This document shows, piece after piece, positions 1 through 7,540 of a stretch of 13,935 bases of DNA. The first letter of the stretch is position 1; every line of letters begins with the position of its first letter. The DNA lies in assembly GCA_964511535.1 (NCBI GenBank), contig CAZEFW010000195.1, positions 1 to 13,935 of the forward strand, given 5' to 3'. The notes beneath the pieces are model-generated. The model did no database searches. It was not told the DNA's origin and saw only the letters and a list, made by a program, of their open reading frames with translations. The stretch comes from CAZCFB01 sp964511535 (lineage in GTDB: Bacteria; Myxococcota_A; Polyangia; GCA-2747355; CAZCFB01). The position numbers and the translations under genes are program-made.

Positions 1-134
1 CCATGACTCCATCCTCTCAACTTATGGAGCCTCCGGAAATCCCGGCACGGTTCACTGCGGTTTCTTTGTTTTTTTGTGGTTCTGATCGTTGATCGTGGCG
101 CGTTTGTGTACGCGCGTTCCGCTGTGCACGCTTG

Positions 135-193
135 CTGTTGATGTTGTGCGCAGCCGCTCCGCTTCGCGGGCGTCTGCACACAGCCATCAACAG
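135..193. repeat. Long imperfect inverted repeat (hairpin)
   Basis: The arms CTGTTGATG (135-143) and CATCAACAG (185-193) are perfectly complementary. Pairing continues inward through TTGTGCGCAG against CTGCACACAG with one or two mismatches or bulges, giving a stem of about 19 bp. The loop is GC-rich and can form its own short CCGC/GCGG stem. No T-run follows, so it is a poor intrinsic terminator. It could be part of a structured RNA, a palindromic interspersed element or a recombination site. I cannot decide between these from one copy. Confidence 0.6.
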
Positions 194-228
194 GCCCGGG
201 GCAGCGGTTCGGCGTGGGCGCGGCGCAA

Positions 229-505
229 TGACAGCACGCCTTAAGCCCCAACCCACCACAGCCCTATTGGACCCCACGCCAACGTCAAAACGGGCACCGC
301 GCGACGACAGCACGCCCAATGCCCCCAACCAACCACCGCCCCTATCAGCCCCACGCCAAGGTAAAAACAATCACGACGACCCAGAAAACACGCCAACGCC
401 CCGACTCACCTCATCCCTATTAGCCCCACGCCAACATTGAAACGGGCACAACGAAAAAGCAGACCGCCAACGCCCTAACGCACCCACAACCCCAGCCACA
501 GGCCG
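229..505. repeat. Degenerate ~76-bp tandem repeat array, about four copies
   Basis: A unit containing A(C)AGCACGCC, then a C/A-rich stretch, then CCCTATTRGCCCCACGCCAA and an AAACGGGCAC-like segment recurs in tandem. The GCACGCC-type anchors lie near 234-240, 310-316, 388-394 and 462-468. The CCCTAT anchors lie at 262, 340 and 415. Spacing is therefore 74-78 bp. The fourth copy is partial and fades out before about 505. The copies differ at many positions and by small indels, so the array is old or fast-diverging. No open frame runs through it at constant phase, since the period is not a fixed multiple of three. Confidence 0.65.
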
Positions 506-588
506 CGACCGGGCGAGCGCAGCGCGCACGGAGCGGGCTCCCTGCCAGGCAACCACAGCGGCACGCCAGACGATGGGAGGGCTGCTGG

Positions 589-1086
589 TTAGCGCACCAG
601 CGGCGAGTTGCCCTTGTGGCCGAGGTACTTCGGCTTGCCGTCGTCCATGTCCATCACCCTCGCGCCGTAGAAGATGTGGCAGGTGGGCTGGAACGCGGCC
701 GGTACCCGGGGCGGCATGCCGAAGTCGAACAGCGGCCCGAAGGCCAGGAACATGCGCCGGCCCTCGTCGGCAATGGGCGCGCGGCAGTGCCGGCAGCTGA
801 GCTTGCAGGGCAGCGTATGTCCCGGCCGGTTCAGCTCGCTGTTGAAGAAGTGGAGGTCATCCACGCCGCGGGTGAAGCGCACGTCGGCCTTGTGGAAGAT
901 CACCGCCCACTGAAACGGGGCGCCGTGCAGGGTCTGGCAGGCGCGGCAGTGGCAGATCTTGGCGTCAACCGGATCCGCGCGCACCTCGTAGACCACGGCG
1001 CCGCAATGGCACCGGGCGCGGTACAGCGCGGTGAAGTCATCAGCGGCGCCGGCGCGGCCATAAGGGGGAGCGTCTCGCCAGTCCAT
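589..1086 (-). CDS. GFA family zinc protein (glutathione-dependent formaldehyde-activating enzyme/CENP-V fold)
   Basis: The protein carries the cysteine pattern of the Gfa/CENP-V family (PF04828). There is a CHCGAV box, then CHCRACQ followed by HGAPFQ, and a C-terminal CRHCRAP box with an IADEG-like segment. These Cys residues bind structural and catalytic zinc in characterised members such as Paracoccus Gfa. Most relatives have no proven substrate, so 'formaldehyde-activating' is a family name only. Length (165 aa from the ATG at 1086) fits the family. The frame also opens at a TTG at 1122, which would add 12 residues (177 aa); neither start has a strong ribosome binding site. The gene lies 109 bp downstream of the exported protein gene on the same strand, and the repeat-rich region starts directly after its TAA stop. 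Confidence 0.85.
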   Translation of the reverse strand: MDWRDAPPYGRAGAADDFTALYRARCHCGAVVYEVRADPVDAKICHCRACQTLHGAPFQWAVIFHKADVRFTRGVDDLHFFNSELNRPGHTLPCKLSCRHCRAPIADEGRRMFLAFGPLFDFGMPPRVPAAFQPTCHIFYGARVMDMDDGKPKYLGHKGNSPLVR

Positions 1087-1195
1087 GAACCATTTTCGGC
1101 ACCGGACCGGCGAGGATGTCAACCTTGGCGAACAGGGGGGAGAGAGACTTATCTGTAATGCGGGATAACGGAGGGAGGGGGTCAGGCGGGCGGCG

Positions 1196-2191
1196 CTACT
1201 TGTAGCTCTGGCGCGGCTTGCCGCAGTTCGACTTGCCAGCCTTGGAGACGATGTCGCCCTTCTGGGCGCCGGTGATCTTGCCCGCCTTGACCAGCTTGTT
1301 GGTGGCCTTGGTCACGCACACCACGTACTTGCCGTGGTTCTTCCAGGGCGCGTCGCAGACGCAGAACTGGTCCACGGAGCAGCCATCGGACAGGACCGGC
1401 GCGCCCACCGGAGTGGCCGGGCACGCGTCGGCGCTGTTGAACACGCCGTCGCCGTCGGTGTCGCCGTCGCACACATCACCCTTGCCGTCGGCGTCGAAGT
1501 CCGCCTGGTCGGCGTTGGCGGTGGAGGGACAGTTGTCGCAGTAGTCGGGCACGCCGTCGCTGTCGTAGTCGATGTAGTCGTCGCCGCCGGGGCAGATGTC
1601 GTACGGGTCGAGCACGCCGTCGCCGTCGCTGTCCTCCACGCGGGAGAAGCGCACGTTGTCGATGCCGAACCAGTCGCCGGGCGCTCCCTGGAACACGAAG
1701 GTCTTGATCTCGGCCTTGGCGCGGATGAAACCGACGAAGGCCGAGTGGATCCCGCCCGTGGGGCCGGTGGCGATACCGTCGAACGACTCCAGCAGGTTGC
1801 CGTCCTTGTCATAGGCGTAGGCGGTGTTGCCCACGTAGTTGGGATCGAACACGCCGGTGCCGATCTGGCTGACCGGCTTGTCGAATACGATGGTGACCGT
1901 GGCGATGCCGAAGCCGAAATGCTGGCCCTCGTAGATGCCCGGATGCTGGGTGTAGCCCATTTTGCGCACCCGCCAGGTGGGCGAGCTGGAGCTGAGCGTG
2001 GCCCCCTGGGTCACGATGGGCACCTTCTCGTTGAACGCAAAGCTCTCGAAGTCGATGAGCGCATGGTTGGGCTCCATGCTGCTGATCTGGGTGATCGGCG
2101 TGGCCCGGGCGGGGGCGGCGCCGACCAGCGTTATGAACAGGGCACCCGACAGGGCGATCATCAGTCGATTATTCAGTCTGAGGTTTTGCAT
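1196..2191 (-). CDS. Exported protein with thrombospondin type 3 repeats
   Basis: The start is set at the ATG at 2191 because AAGGAG lies about 7 nt upstream and the protein then begins with a clean signal peptide: a basic N-terminus, a hydrophobic ALSGALFITLVGAA core and an APARA cleavage site. The frame extends upstream to 2290 but that extension has no support. The mature N-terminal half looks like an extracellular beta-sandwich, running from an FESFAF segment to WFGIDNVRFSR. Next come calcium-binding thrombospondin type 3 repeats (DSDGDGVLDPYD, DYDSDGVPDYCDNCP, DTDGDGVFNSADACP). The protein ends in a Cys-containing module with WKNHGKYVVCV and a SNCGK end, which I recall accompanying such repeats in other proteobacterial secreted proteins. 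It is probably periplasmic, surface or secreted; no PEP-CTERM or LPXTG anchor is seen. The partner and role are unknown. Confidence 0.8.
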   Translation of the reverse strand: MQNLRLNNRLMIALSGALFITLVGAAPARATPITQISSMEPNHALIDFESFAFNEKVPIVTQGATLSSSSPTWRVRKMGYTQHPGIYEGQHFGFGIATVTIVFDKPVSQIGTGVFDPNYVGNTAYAYDKDGNLLESFDGIATGPTGGIHSAFVGFIRAKAEIKTFVFQGAPGDWFGIDNVRFSRVEDSDGDGVLDPYDICPGGDDYIDYDSDGVPDYCDNCPSTANADQADFDADGKGDVCDGDTDGDGVFNSADACPATPVGAPVLSDGCSVDQFCVCDAPWKNHGKYVVCVTKATNKLVKAGKITGAQKGDIVSKAGKSNCGKPRQSYK

Positions 2192-2329
2192 GAGCATTCT
2201 CCTTTCGTAAAAACGAGAACCCGGCTCGAGGTGAGTCAGGTCATGAGTGCACATCTGAAACATCCGTTCATTCCATTTCGGAACGTGCACAGCTCTTTGT
2301 GCAAGGGCGGTGCCACACCTTCAATTATC

Positions 2330-2335
2330 TATAAT
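2330..2335 (+). promoter_or_regulatory. Candidate -10 box (TATAAT) in divergent intergenic region
   Basis: A perfect TATAAT lies in a locally AT-rich patch of otherwise GC-rich DNA, between the divergent exported-protein and membrane-protein genes. No good -35 box sits 16-18 bp upstream (GGCGGT), and there is no extended -10 TG, so the call rests on one box. The minus strand has a weaker GATAAT-like box in the same patch that could serve the exported protein gene. Confidence 0.3.
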
Positions 2336-2547
2336 CATGAACTTTTACCTGAATTCCCCCGCCAGGAGCTCGTCTCGCAGACAGCCTCAGCCAACTAACT
2401 GTGTCACCATGGAACGGTCCACGAAACATCCCGGAACACTCACGGACCAGCCTCGCCAGGCGATGCAAGATCCATCAACGCAGCGCCCCCGAGCCGTCCT
2501 GGCCCGGGATCCTGGCGCCCGCGCCGGTCTGGCCTAGACTTGAGCAC

Positions 2548-3381
2548 TTGAGCAAACAGGAAAAATCATCGAGCAAGCTCGACGGCTCCATCCGCAGGGT
2601 GGCTGTCAGCCTGGACCTCACCCTCGCCCTGGGCGCGTCGGTGGTGATGGCCGCCTGGCTCGTGGGCCGGCCCCTGCTGTACACCGAGTCCGCGCCGGTG
2701 ATGTCCCCCTTCACCGCCTTTTCCCTGCTGATCATGGCGCTGGTGCGCATGGCCCGGCTGAACCTGGACACCTGGCCCCTGACCCTCAGCCTGGCCATGT
2801 TCGGGCTGGTGCTGGGAGGCAACCTCTCGTCCATCATGATGCTGGCCTCGCTGCCCCCCGACCTGCTCCTCAGCTTCCGCGGCGTCGTGTTCACCTCGAG
2901 CCTGACCTCGGTGGGGCTGATCCTGTTCTGCGCCTACGACATCTTCATCACCCTGCGCGAGACCCCGCGCTCCGCGCTGCTGCTCGACGACATGCTGCTG
3001 CACCTGGCCCTGGTGCCGGGCAGCCTGAGCATGATGGGCTACCTGCTGGACAACCCGGTCTACCTGAGCATCGAGCAGGACCCGCGCGTGGGCATCTCAC
3101 CGCTGGAGATGGCCTTCATGGGCTGCTACGCGGTGGGCGCGGTGATCTCCAACCGCAAGCTGTTCCTCTGGCGGTTTTTGGCAGCGGGCTGGCCCAACCG
3201 GGTGGCCTTCGCCGTGCTGTTCGTCAACCAGTTCGTGGCCCCCATGGTGGTGGCGCTGCTGTTTCGGGGGTCGGGAAACAGCGCGGACGTCGGCGTGGAG
3301 CTGTTCGTCATGCTCGCTGGCGTGGGCGCCACCCTCTCCTTCCTGCTGCTGCAGGCCCACCTGCAGCGCGGGGCCCCGTAG
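2548..3381 (+). CDS. Polytopic membrane protein of unknown function
   Basis: The 277-residue protein has about seven or eight hydrophobic segments with short, mostly Arg-containing loops, and no catalytic motif I can recognise. One loop has a YDIFITLRETPRS stretch and another a YLLDNPVYLSIEQDP stretch. The start is uncertain. The frame is open from a GTG at 2401, but the 49 codons before 2548 look non-coding (Pro/Arg-rich, no ribosome binding site). A TTG at 2548 gives a plausible cytoplasmic N-terminus (MSKQEKSSSK) ahead of the first membrane segment, though it also lacks a clear Shine-Dalgarno. The gene converges on the restriction-modification gene with only 17 bp between stops. I do not recognise the family. 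Confidence 0.7.
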   Translation: MSKQEKSSSKLDGSIRRVAVSLDLTLALGASVVMAAWLVGRPLLYTESAPVMSPFTAFSLLIMALVRMARLNLDTWPLTLSLAMFGLVLGGNLSSIMMLASLPPDLLLSFRGVVFTSSLTSVGLILFCAYDIFITLRETPRSALLLDDMLLHLALVPGSLSMMGYLLDNPVYLSIEQDPRVGISPLEMAFMGCYAVGAVISNRKLFLWRFLAAGWPNRVAFAVLFVNQFVAPMVVALLFRGSGNSADVGVELFVMLAGVGATLSFLLLQAHLQRGAP

Positions 3382-3398
3382 CCGCGGTTCGGCGCGGG

Positions 3399-6300
3399 CT
3401 ACAACATCCACTCCAGCCGCTTGTCGATGTGGTCCCGGCGCTCCTTGTCCAGGCCGAAGGCCGAGTACACCAGGCTGTCGAGGTGCCGCTGCAGGCGGGC
3501 GGCCGGCTCGCCGAGCCTGGAGCGCTCCCTGCGAGACGCCAGGATCCGCTCGGCCTCGTGCGCCGCGATCTGACGCGAGAGCTCGGCGATGGCGTCATGC
3601 AGCCAGCGCGGCGCGCGCCCGGCCGCGGCGTGCTGCTCGAGCAGCAGGCCGAGCCGGGACCAGCGCCCGGCGGCGATGAGCTCGCCGGCCTGCGCGTGGT
3701 CGTCGGTCTGCGCGTCGGTGAGCCGGAGCCAGGGGAGGTTGTTGAACTGGTACTCGTTGACCTTGGAGTTGGTGCTGGTGAGGCGGAACCAGAAATCCCA
3801 CAGGCGACTGTTGAGCAGGCCGAGCACGGCGTCCAGCTCGACCTGGCTGGACGCCTCGGTGATGTAGGAGACCGTGTCGAAGCAGTACAGCCCCGGCTTG
3901 ATGGGCGCGGCGATGATGCGCCGGAAGTTGTTCTGCGGTGAGCTGCGCTGGAAGCCCACGCGTACGCCCTCGGCGTGGAAGGCCCTGGAGCTCGGCCGCT
4001 TGCCGCGCAAGAACTCCAGCTCGTCGAGGGTGAAGTCCTGGCCCTGGGAGGCATCGCGCACGGCGTACATGGTCAGGTTGGCGCCGCGCAGGATGGGGGG
4101 GAACGACGGGTCCGCGCTCAGGATCCCGCCCGCCTTCTTCACGTCGGTCTCGTTGACCTCCCCCTGGTAAGACTTGACCAGCTCGCCCAGCCGCGTGAAG
4201 GCCGGGTGCGCGAGGATGCTGTCGACGATGGCCCAGTCCTGTCGGCTGCACGAGGGGATCACCTGGAGCACCGGGTCGTAGGCCATCACACGATCCCCGG
4301 TGATGGTCAGGCCGTCCTCCCAGTGCGCCTCGAAGCGGTCGGCCGGGTGCGTCCGCACGCCAAAGGGGGAAGCCGGCTCGGCGCCGCTGCGCGCCACCAC
4401 GATGCAGGTGGAGAGCTTGGCGTCCCGGAAAACCCGCCGGGCAGGATCGTCCTTCTGCGGGAAGGCGTCCACTTTGACCACCGTGCAGCGGTCGAACAGG
4501 AACTGCCGCACGCCCTTGGCCTGCAGGTCGCCCATCAGGCTCATGGGCGTGATCACCGACAGCCAGCCGCCATCGGCCAGGCGGTCGATCATCCGGCAGA
4601 CGAACAGCTTGTACAGGTTCTGCTTGCCGCCGAAGGACATGCGCAGGGCGTCGTCCTCCTTGAATACGCGCTTCAACTCCCTGATGTTGGCGGCGCCGGT
4701 CTCCAGCTCGGACAGCACGTCGTACGGCGGGTTGCCCACGATGACGTCGAACTTGCCCTCGAACTTGTCGTCCCAGGGGAACGCGTCGTCAGCCACCGCG
4801 CGATCCTCCACCAGGGAGTTGCCGGCCCTGATGTTGCCATCTAGCGCGGTCAGCGGGGCGTCGGCGCTCACGGTCTTGAGCCACAGGGACAGGCGCGAGA
4901 TCTGCACCGCGTCCGCGCTGACGTCCACGCCGTAGATGTTCTCGCCCAGCAGCCTGGGGTCCATGTCCGACAGCCAGTCTGCCTGGCCTCCCCGCAGCTC
5001 GGTGAGCGCCTCGTTGACCGCGGTGGCCTCCTTGCGCAGGCGCTCCAGCACGGCCACCAAAAAGGCGCCAGAGCCGCACGCCATGTCCAGCACGCGGACC
5101 TGCGCCAGGCGCTCCGAGTACGCGGTCCAGAACGCCAGGTGACGGGCGACCTTCCTGGAGGACCGGCTCGACAGGTCCCTGTCCGACAGCAGGGGCAGCT
5201 CGTCGAAGCCGAGGGAGCGCCTGGTGGCGGCCATCCAGCCGCCGAGCGCCTCCTCCACCATGTAGCTGGTGATGTGGGACGGGGTGTAGAAGATCCCCTC
5301 GCGCTGCCGCTGGCGGCGCTGGCGCCCCAGCTGGGTGTCCGTGAGGCTGTTGGCCATCTCCTCGAGGTCGCTGATGGACTGCTCGAAGCAGTGCCCGAGC
5401 AGGGTGACGCCGAGCTCGCTCTCGAAGTCGAAGTCGCCCAGGTCGAGCAGCGGACGGAGCCCCTCGTCGCTCACCGACAGGCCGGTCAGGCCCGGATCGT
5501 CGGCGAACAGCGCGCCGCCGAACCCGTTGATCGAACCTTGCCCGCTGTTCATGGCCCCGAAGAGGCCCTGGAGCTGCGCCCAGAGCCGGCGGCCGGGCTG
5601 CCCCACGAAGCTCGCCTGGGCTGCCTTGATGACGTTGGCCAGCGTCAGGGCATCGATGAACCCGCGGTCCTCGGCGAAGCACACGAACAGGACGCGATCG
5701 ATGATGCGCTGGGTCAGCCGCAGCAGCTCCAGCGGGTCATGTTCCGGGTTGGTGGCCCGCAGCGACTCGAACAGCGTCTCGCGCGCGGCGCTGTAGACCC
5801 CGTAGAACCGGGCGGTGCGCTCCCGCTCCTGCTCCTGGGCCCGCTCGTACAGGCGCTCGAGCGGGCTGGCCTCGTCCTGACAAAGCAGCTGGTCCCTGCT
5901 CAGCAGGGCGACCAGTCGGCGCACCTGGTCCGGCTCGTGGATGCGCCCGAGATCGAAGCTGGCGTAGCGCGCCTGCGAGGAGTGGTGGTAGAGCCGCAGC
6001 TCGCGGAAGTTGGAGACCAGCACCCAGCGGCAGCGGCTGCCCATCTTGCTGACATACCCGAAGGCCTGCTCTATGGGCGTCGGCTTACCCGGGTAGCCCG
6101 CCTGGGGCGAGTCGAGCCGCACCCGTGGCCCCTTGAGCTCGATGACCGCGCGAACATCCGCCACGATCCTGTCGGAGTCGCCGGTGTAGCTGTAAAAGCC
6201 GAGGGCGCCGTCAGCCTTGGTGGCGTCCAGCTTGGTCTTCTGCTCCTGCCTCAGGTTCCAGGTCTGCCTCCCCTCGGGCGTGGTGTAGCCCAGCAGATCA

Positions 6301-6536
6301 CGAAAGATCGCGTCGAGGAACGGGCGCTGCTTCTCCTCCTCCTTGAACCGCTTGATCTTGCCGCTGCTGACATCGCTGGCCCACGCGGCGGCCACCGCCA
6401 GTTTCTGCTCCAGATCCGGGAGCGACTCCAAGGGATATGCGCTGACAGCGTTCCGTTGGACGCTCGTGGCGAACAGGCGGCGATCTTCCTCCGCGCCGTC
6501 CGCTGGCCGCCGCTGCTTGGGCGAGTTCGGGCTCAC
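3399..6536 (-). CDS. Type IIG (Eco57I-like) restriction-modification enzyme, nuclease and N6-adenine methylase in one chain
   Basis: The 1045-residue protein has the domain order of single-chain restriction-modification enzymes. The N-terminal PD-(D/E)XK nuclease shows KADGAL (D109), E133-L-K135 and a QAFGY helix near 157. A helical linker follows (about 205-400). The gamma-class N6-adenine methyltransferase has the REGIFYTP motif X near 413-419, motif I DMACGSGAF (484-492) and motif IV NPPY (602-605). The C-terminal 350 residues should contain the target recognition region. Such enzymes methylate one adenine type and cut at a distance, in the cytoplasm. No separate S, M or R subunit gene sits nearby, as expected for IIG. 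Every motif is intact and the frame is unbroken, so it is probably functional. The start is a GTG at 6536 with no clear ribosome binding site. The recognition sequence cannot be read from this sequence. A nuclease-dead BREX PglX is less likely because the ELK motif is present and other BREX genes are absent. Confidence 0.88.
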   Translation of the reverse strand: MSPNSPKQRRPADGAEEDRRLFATSVQRNAVSAYPLESLPDLEQKLAVAAAWASDVSSGKIKRFKEEEKQRPFLDAIFRDLLGYTTPEGRQTWNLRQEQKTKLDATKADGALGFYSYTGDSDRIVADVRAVIELKGPRVRLDSPQAGYPGKPTPIEQAFGYVSKMGSRCRWVLVSNFRELRLYHHSSQARYASFDLGRIHEPDQVRRLVALLSRDQLLCQDEASPLERLYERAQEQERERTARFYGVYSAARETLFESLRATNPEHDPLELLRLTQRIIDRVLFVCFAEDRGFIDALTLANVIKAAQASFVGQPGRRLWAQLQGLFGAMNSGQGSINGFGGALFADDPGLTGLSVSDEGLRPLLDLGDFDFESELGVTLLGHCFEQSISDLEEMANSLTDTQLGRQRRQRQREGIFYTPSHITSYMVEEALGGWMAATRRSLGFDELPLLSDRDLSSRSSRKVARHLAFWTAYSERLAQVRVLDMACGSGAFLVAVLERLRKEATAVNEALTELRGGQADWLSDMDPRLLGENIYGVDVSADAVQISRLSLWLKTVSADAPLTALDGNIRAGNSLVEDRAVADDAFPWDDKFEGKFDVIVGNPPYDVLSELETGAANIRELKRVFKEDDALRMSFGGKQNLYKLFVCRMIDRLADGGWLSVITPMSLMGDLQAKGVRQFLFDRCTVVKVDAFPQKDDPARRVFRDAKLSTCIVVARSGAEPASPFGVRTHPADRFEAHWEDGLTITGDRVMAYDPVLQVIPSCSRQDWAIVDSILAHPAFTRLGELVKSYQGEVNETDVKKAGGILSADPSFPPILRGANLTMYAVRDASQGQDFTLDELEFLRGKRPSSRAFHAEGVRVGFQRSSPQNNFRRIIAAPIKPGLYCFDTVSYITEASSQVELDAVLGLLNSRLWDFWFRLTSTNSKVNEYQFNNLPWLRLTDAQTDDHAQAGELIAAGRWSRLGLLLEQHAAAGRAPRWLHDAIAELSRQIAAHEAERILASRRERSRLGEPAARLQRHLDSLVYSAFGLDKERRDHIDKRLEWML

Positions 6537-6565
6537 GGGAGCGGGATGGTAGCACGGCGGAATTC

Positions 6566-6593
6566 GGCGGCCGCGGGCCGCGCGCGGGCCGCC
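6566..6593. other. GC-rich hairpin upstream of the restriction-modification gene
   Basis: GGCGGCC-GCG (6566-6575) pairs with CGCGGGCCGCC (6583-6593) apart from one bulged base, giving a stem of about 10 bp. It lies 30 bp upstream of the GTG start, so on the minus strand it would be in the leader of the restriction-modification mRNA. It could limit translation or be incidental in DNA this rich in GC. Confidence 0.35.
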
Positions 6594-6681
6594 ACCGGCT
6601 CTCCGCCAGGTCTTCAGGTCACGGGTGAAGGATCCCGCCGGCGTGATGTCCGGGGAGATTCATCCTGACACAGGTCAGGGT

Positions 6682-7329
6682 CTACTCGGAGGCAGGCGTG
6701 GAGCCGGTGAGATGAGGGATGGTTCGACCCAGCCCCTGCTCGAGAATATCCAGAGTCTTCTGCCCTTCGAGAGCCAGATCCGAGCTGCCGCCGGCATCAA
6801 GCCATTCCTGGATGGTGGCGATGAACGCCGCGGTTGCGGCCGCTGCGAAGATCCTGGTCTGCCGCTGGAGGTCTCCAGGCGTCGGCTCACCTCTGGACAG
6901 GCAAGCCTGGACCACCTCCACCCAGCGGGCATCGACCTGCTTTTCATAGGCGGCCAGCGCGGGGCTGGATTTGACGAGCTCCCGCTGCTGCATGAGCTCA
7001 TCTCGGCTGGCTTCGAGCAGCTGACTCAACGCCGTGCAGGCGCGGCGCAGGGTGGACAACGGGGTGTCATCTGCCTCGCCGGACTGTACCCAGTCCAGCA
7101 GGCGCTTCATCCATATCTCGGCGTTGGGGAAGACCACCGCCTCCTTGCAAGGAAAATAGCGGAAGAAGGTGGGGCGGCTCACCTCGGCGTCTGCTGCGAT
7201 CTCGTCCACCGTGGTGCCCTCGAAGCCTTGCCTGTCGAACCGGGCAAACGCCGCCTCGATCAGGCTCTGCCGCGTACGCGCCTTTTTGCGCTCGCGCAGC
7301 GATGAGGGCGATTGAGAGATTTCGACCAT
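6682..7329 (-). CDS. TetR/AcrR family transcriptional regulator
   Basis: This is a dimeric helix-turn-helix repressor type. The N-terminus has the TetR fold from about residue 12: RERKKARTRQSLIEAA, then GFEGTTVDEIA and the recognition helix region VSRPTFFRYFPCKEAVV. The C-terminal ligand domain (about 70-215) is helical and carries no diagnostic ligand motif. The TFFRYF recognition helix is of the kind seen in MftR-like members, but no mycofactocin gene is in the window. Length (215 aa) is typical. The ATG at 7329 has AAGG about 6 nt upstream. The gene is divergent from the exported basic protein at 7541 and upstream of the restriction-modification gene, 145 bp away on the same strand, so either could be a target. 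A small CCTGAC/GTCAGG stem (6664-6679) follows the stop but lacks a T-run. Confidence 0.9.
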   Translation of the reverse strand: MVEISQSPSSLRERKKARTRQSLIEAAFARFDRQGFEGTTVDEIAADAEVSRPTFFRYFPCKEAVVFPNAEIWMKRLLDWVQSGEADDTPLSTLRRACTALSQLLEASRDELMQQRELVKSSPALAAYEKQVDARWVEVVQACLSRGEPTPGDLQRQTRIFAAAATAAFIATIQEWLDAGGSSDLALEGQKTLDILEQGLGRTIPHLTGSTPASE

Positions 7330-7361
7330 CTGCCTTCAACCATGGCTACTCTGATATCCAG

Positions 7362-7383
7362 TGTCAAGTGTTACTCAGTATCA
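7362..7383 (-). promoter_or_regulatory. Candidate TetR operator overlapping a TTGACA -35 box
   Basis: TGTTACTCAGTATCA (7369-7383) is a 15-bp palindrome with one mismatched pair (TGWTACT-C-AGTAWCA). Directly next to it, on the minus strand, is a perfect TTGACA (7367-7362) pointing toward the TetR gene. The -10 region at the right spacing is poor. The position 33-54 bp upstream of the TetR start fits autoregulation, and it is also upstream of the divergent gene. Confidence 0.4.
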
Positions 7384-7479
7384 TTTTCGGATGGTCGAGT
7401 AGCCGGTCACCTTTAGATCGACGCGCACCCTGACGGTATTTTCCAAAAATAACGGCGTGTTACGTTCGCCAAGTTTTTT

Positions 7480-7495
7480 TGGCACAGGAGGTGCT
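7480..7495 (+). promoter_or_regulatory. Candidate sigma-54 promoter of the exported basic protein gene
   Basis: TGGCAC-N5-GTGCT matches the sigma-54 (RpoN) consensus TGGCAC-N5-TTGCW at all but one position. The GG (7481-7482) and GC (7493-7494) are exactly 12 bp apart, as the -24/-12 elements require, and a T-run lies just upstream. Transcription would start near 7506, about 35 nt before the ATG at 7541. No upstream activator site was identified. Confidence 0.5.
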
Positions 7496-7540
7496 TTAAA
7501 GGGCTGCGAAACACACAATCAAGCTTCAAAGGAGCTCACG

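Larger units (their letters stand above)
1..588. other. Non-coding stretch with repeats and hairpin
   Basis: I see no convincing gene here. The open frames on both strands give Arg/Pro/Ala-rich or low-complexity translations with no recognisable domain and no ribosome binding site. The stretch holds a T-rich run near 60-75, a long hairpin (135-193) and a degenerate 76-bp tandem array (229-505). Base composition is skewed, with C-rich runs on the plus strand through 240-500, unlike the coding regions that follow. The left end may continue a larger repeat region outside the window. Confidence 0.6.

Noticed and set aside
135..193. Integron attC site, or a cassette array on the minus strand including the GTTAGSG-like sequence near 587-595
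   Set aside because: The hairpin ends are CTGTTGATG and CATCAACAG, the reverse of the RYYYAAC...GTTRRRY arrangement needed, and no integrase gene is in the window.
229..505. CRISPR array
   Set aside because: The units are contiguous degenerate 76-bp tandems, not short identical repeats with unique spacers, and there are no cas genes.
1334..2398. Plus-strand open frame of about 354 codons opposite the TSP3 protein gene
   Set aside because: It is Val/Ala-rich low-complexity shadow of the Asp-rich repeats on the other strand; the minus-strand frame has a signal peptide and ribosome binding site.
3399..6536. BREX PglX or DISARM methylase
   Set aside because: The protein has an N-terminal nuclease motif and type IIG length, and no other BREX or DISARM genes flank it.
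5139..6668. Long plus-strand open frame of about 509 codons opposite the restriction-modification gene
   Set aside because: It is antisense to a protein with intact nuclease and methylase motifs; its translation shows no domain and is typical of a GC-rich shadow frame.
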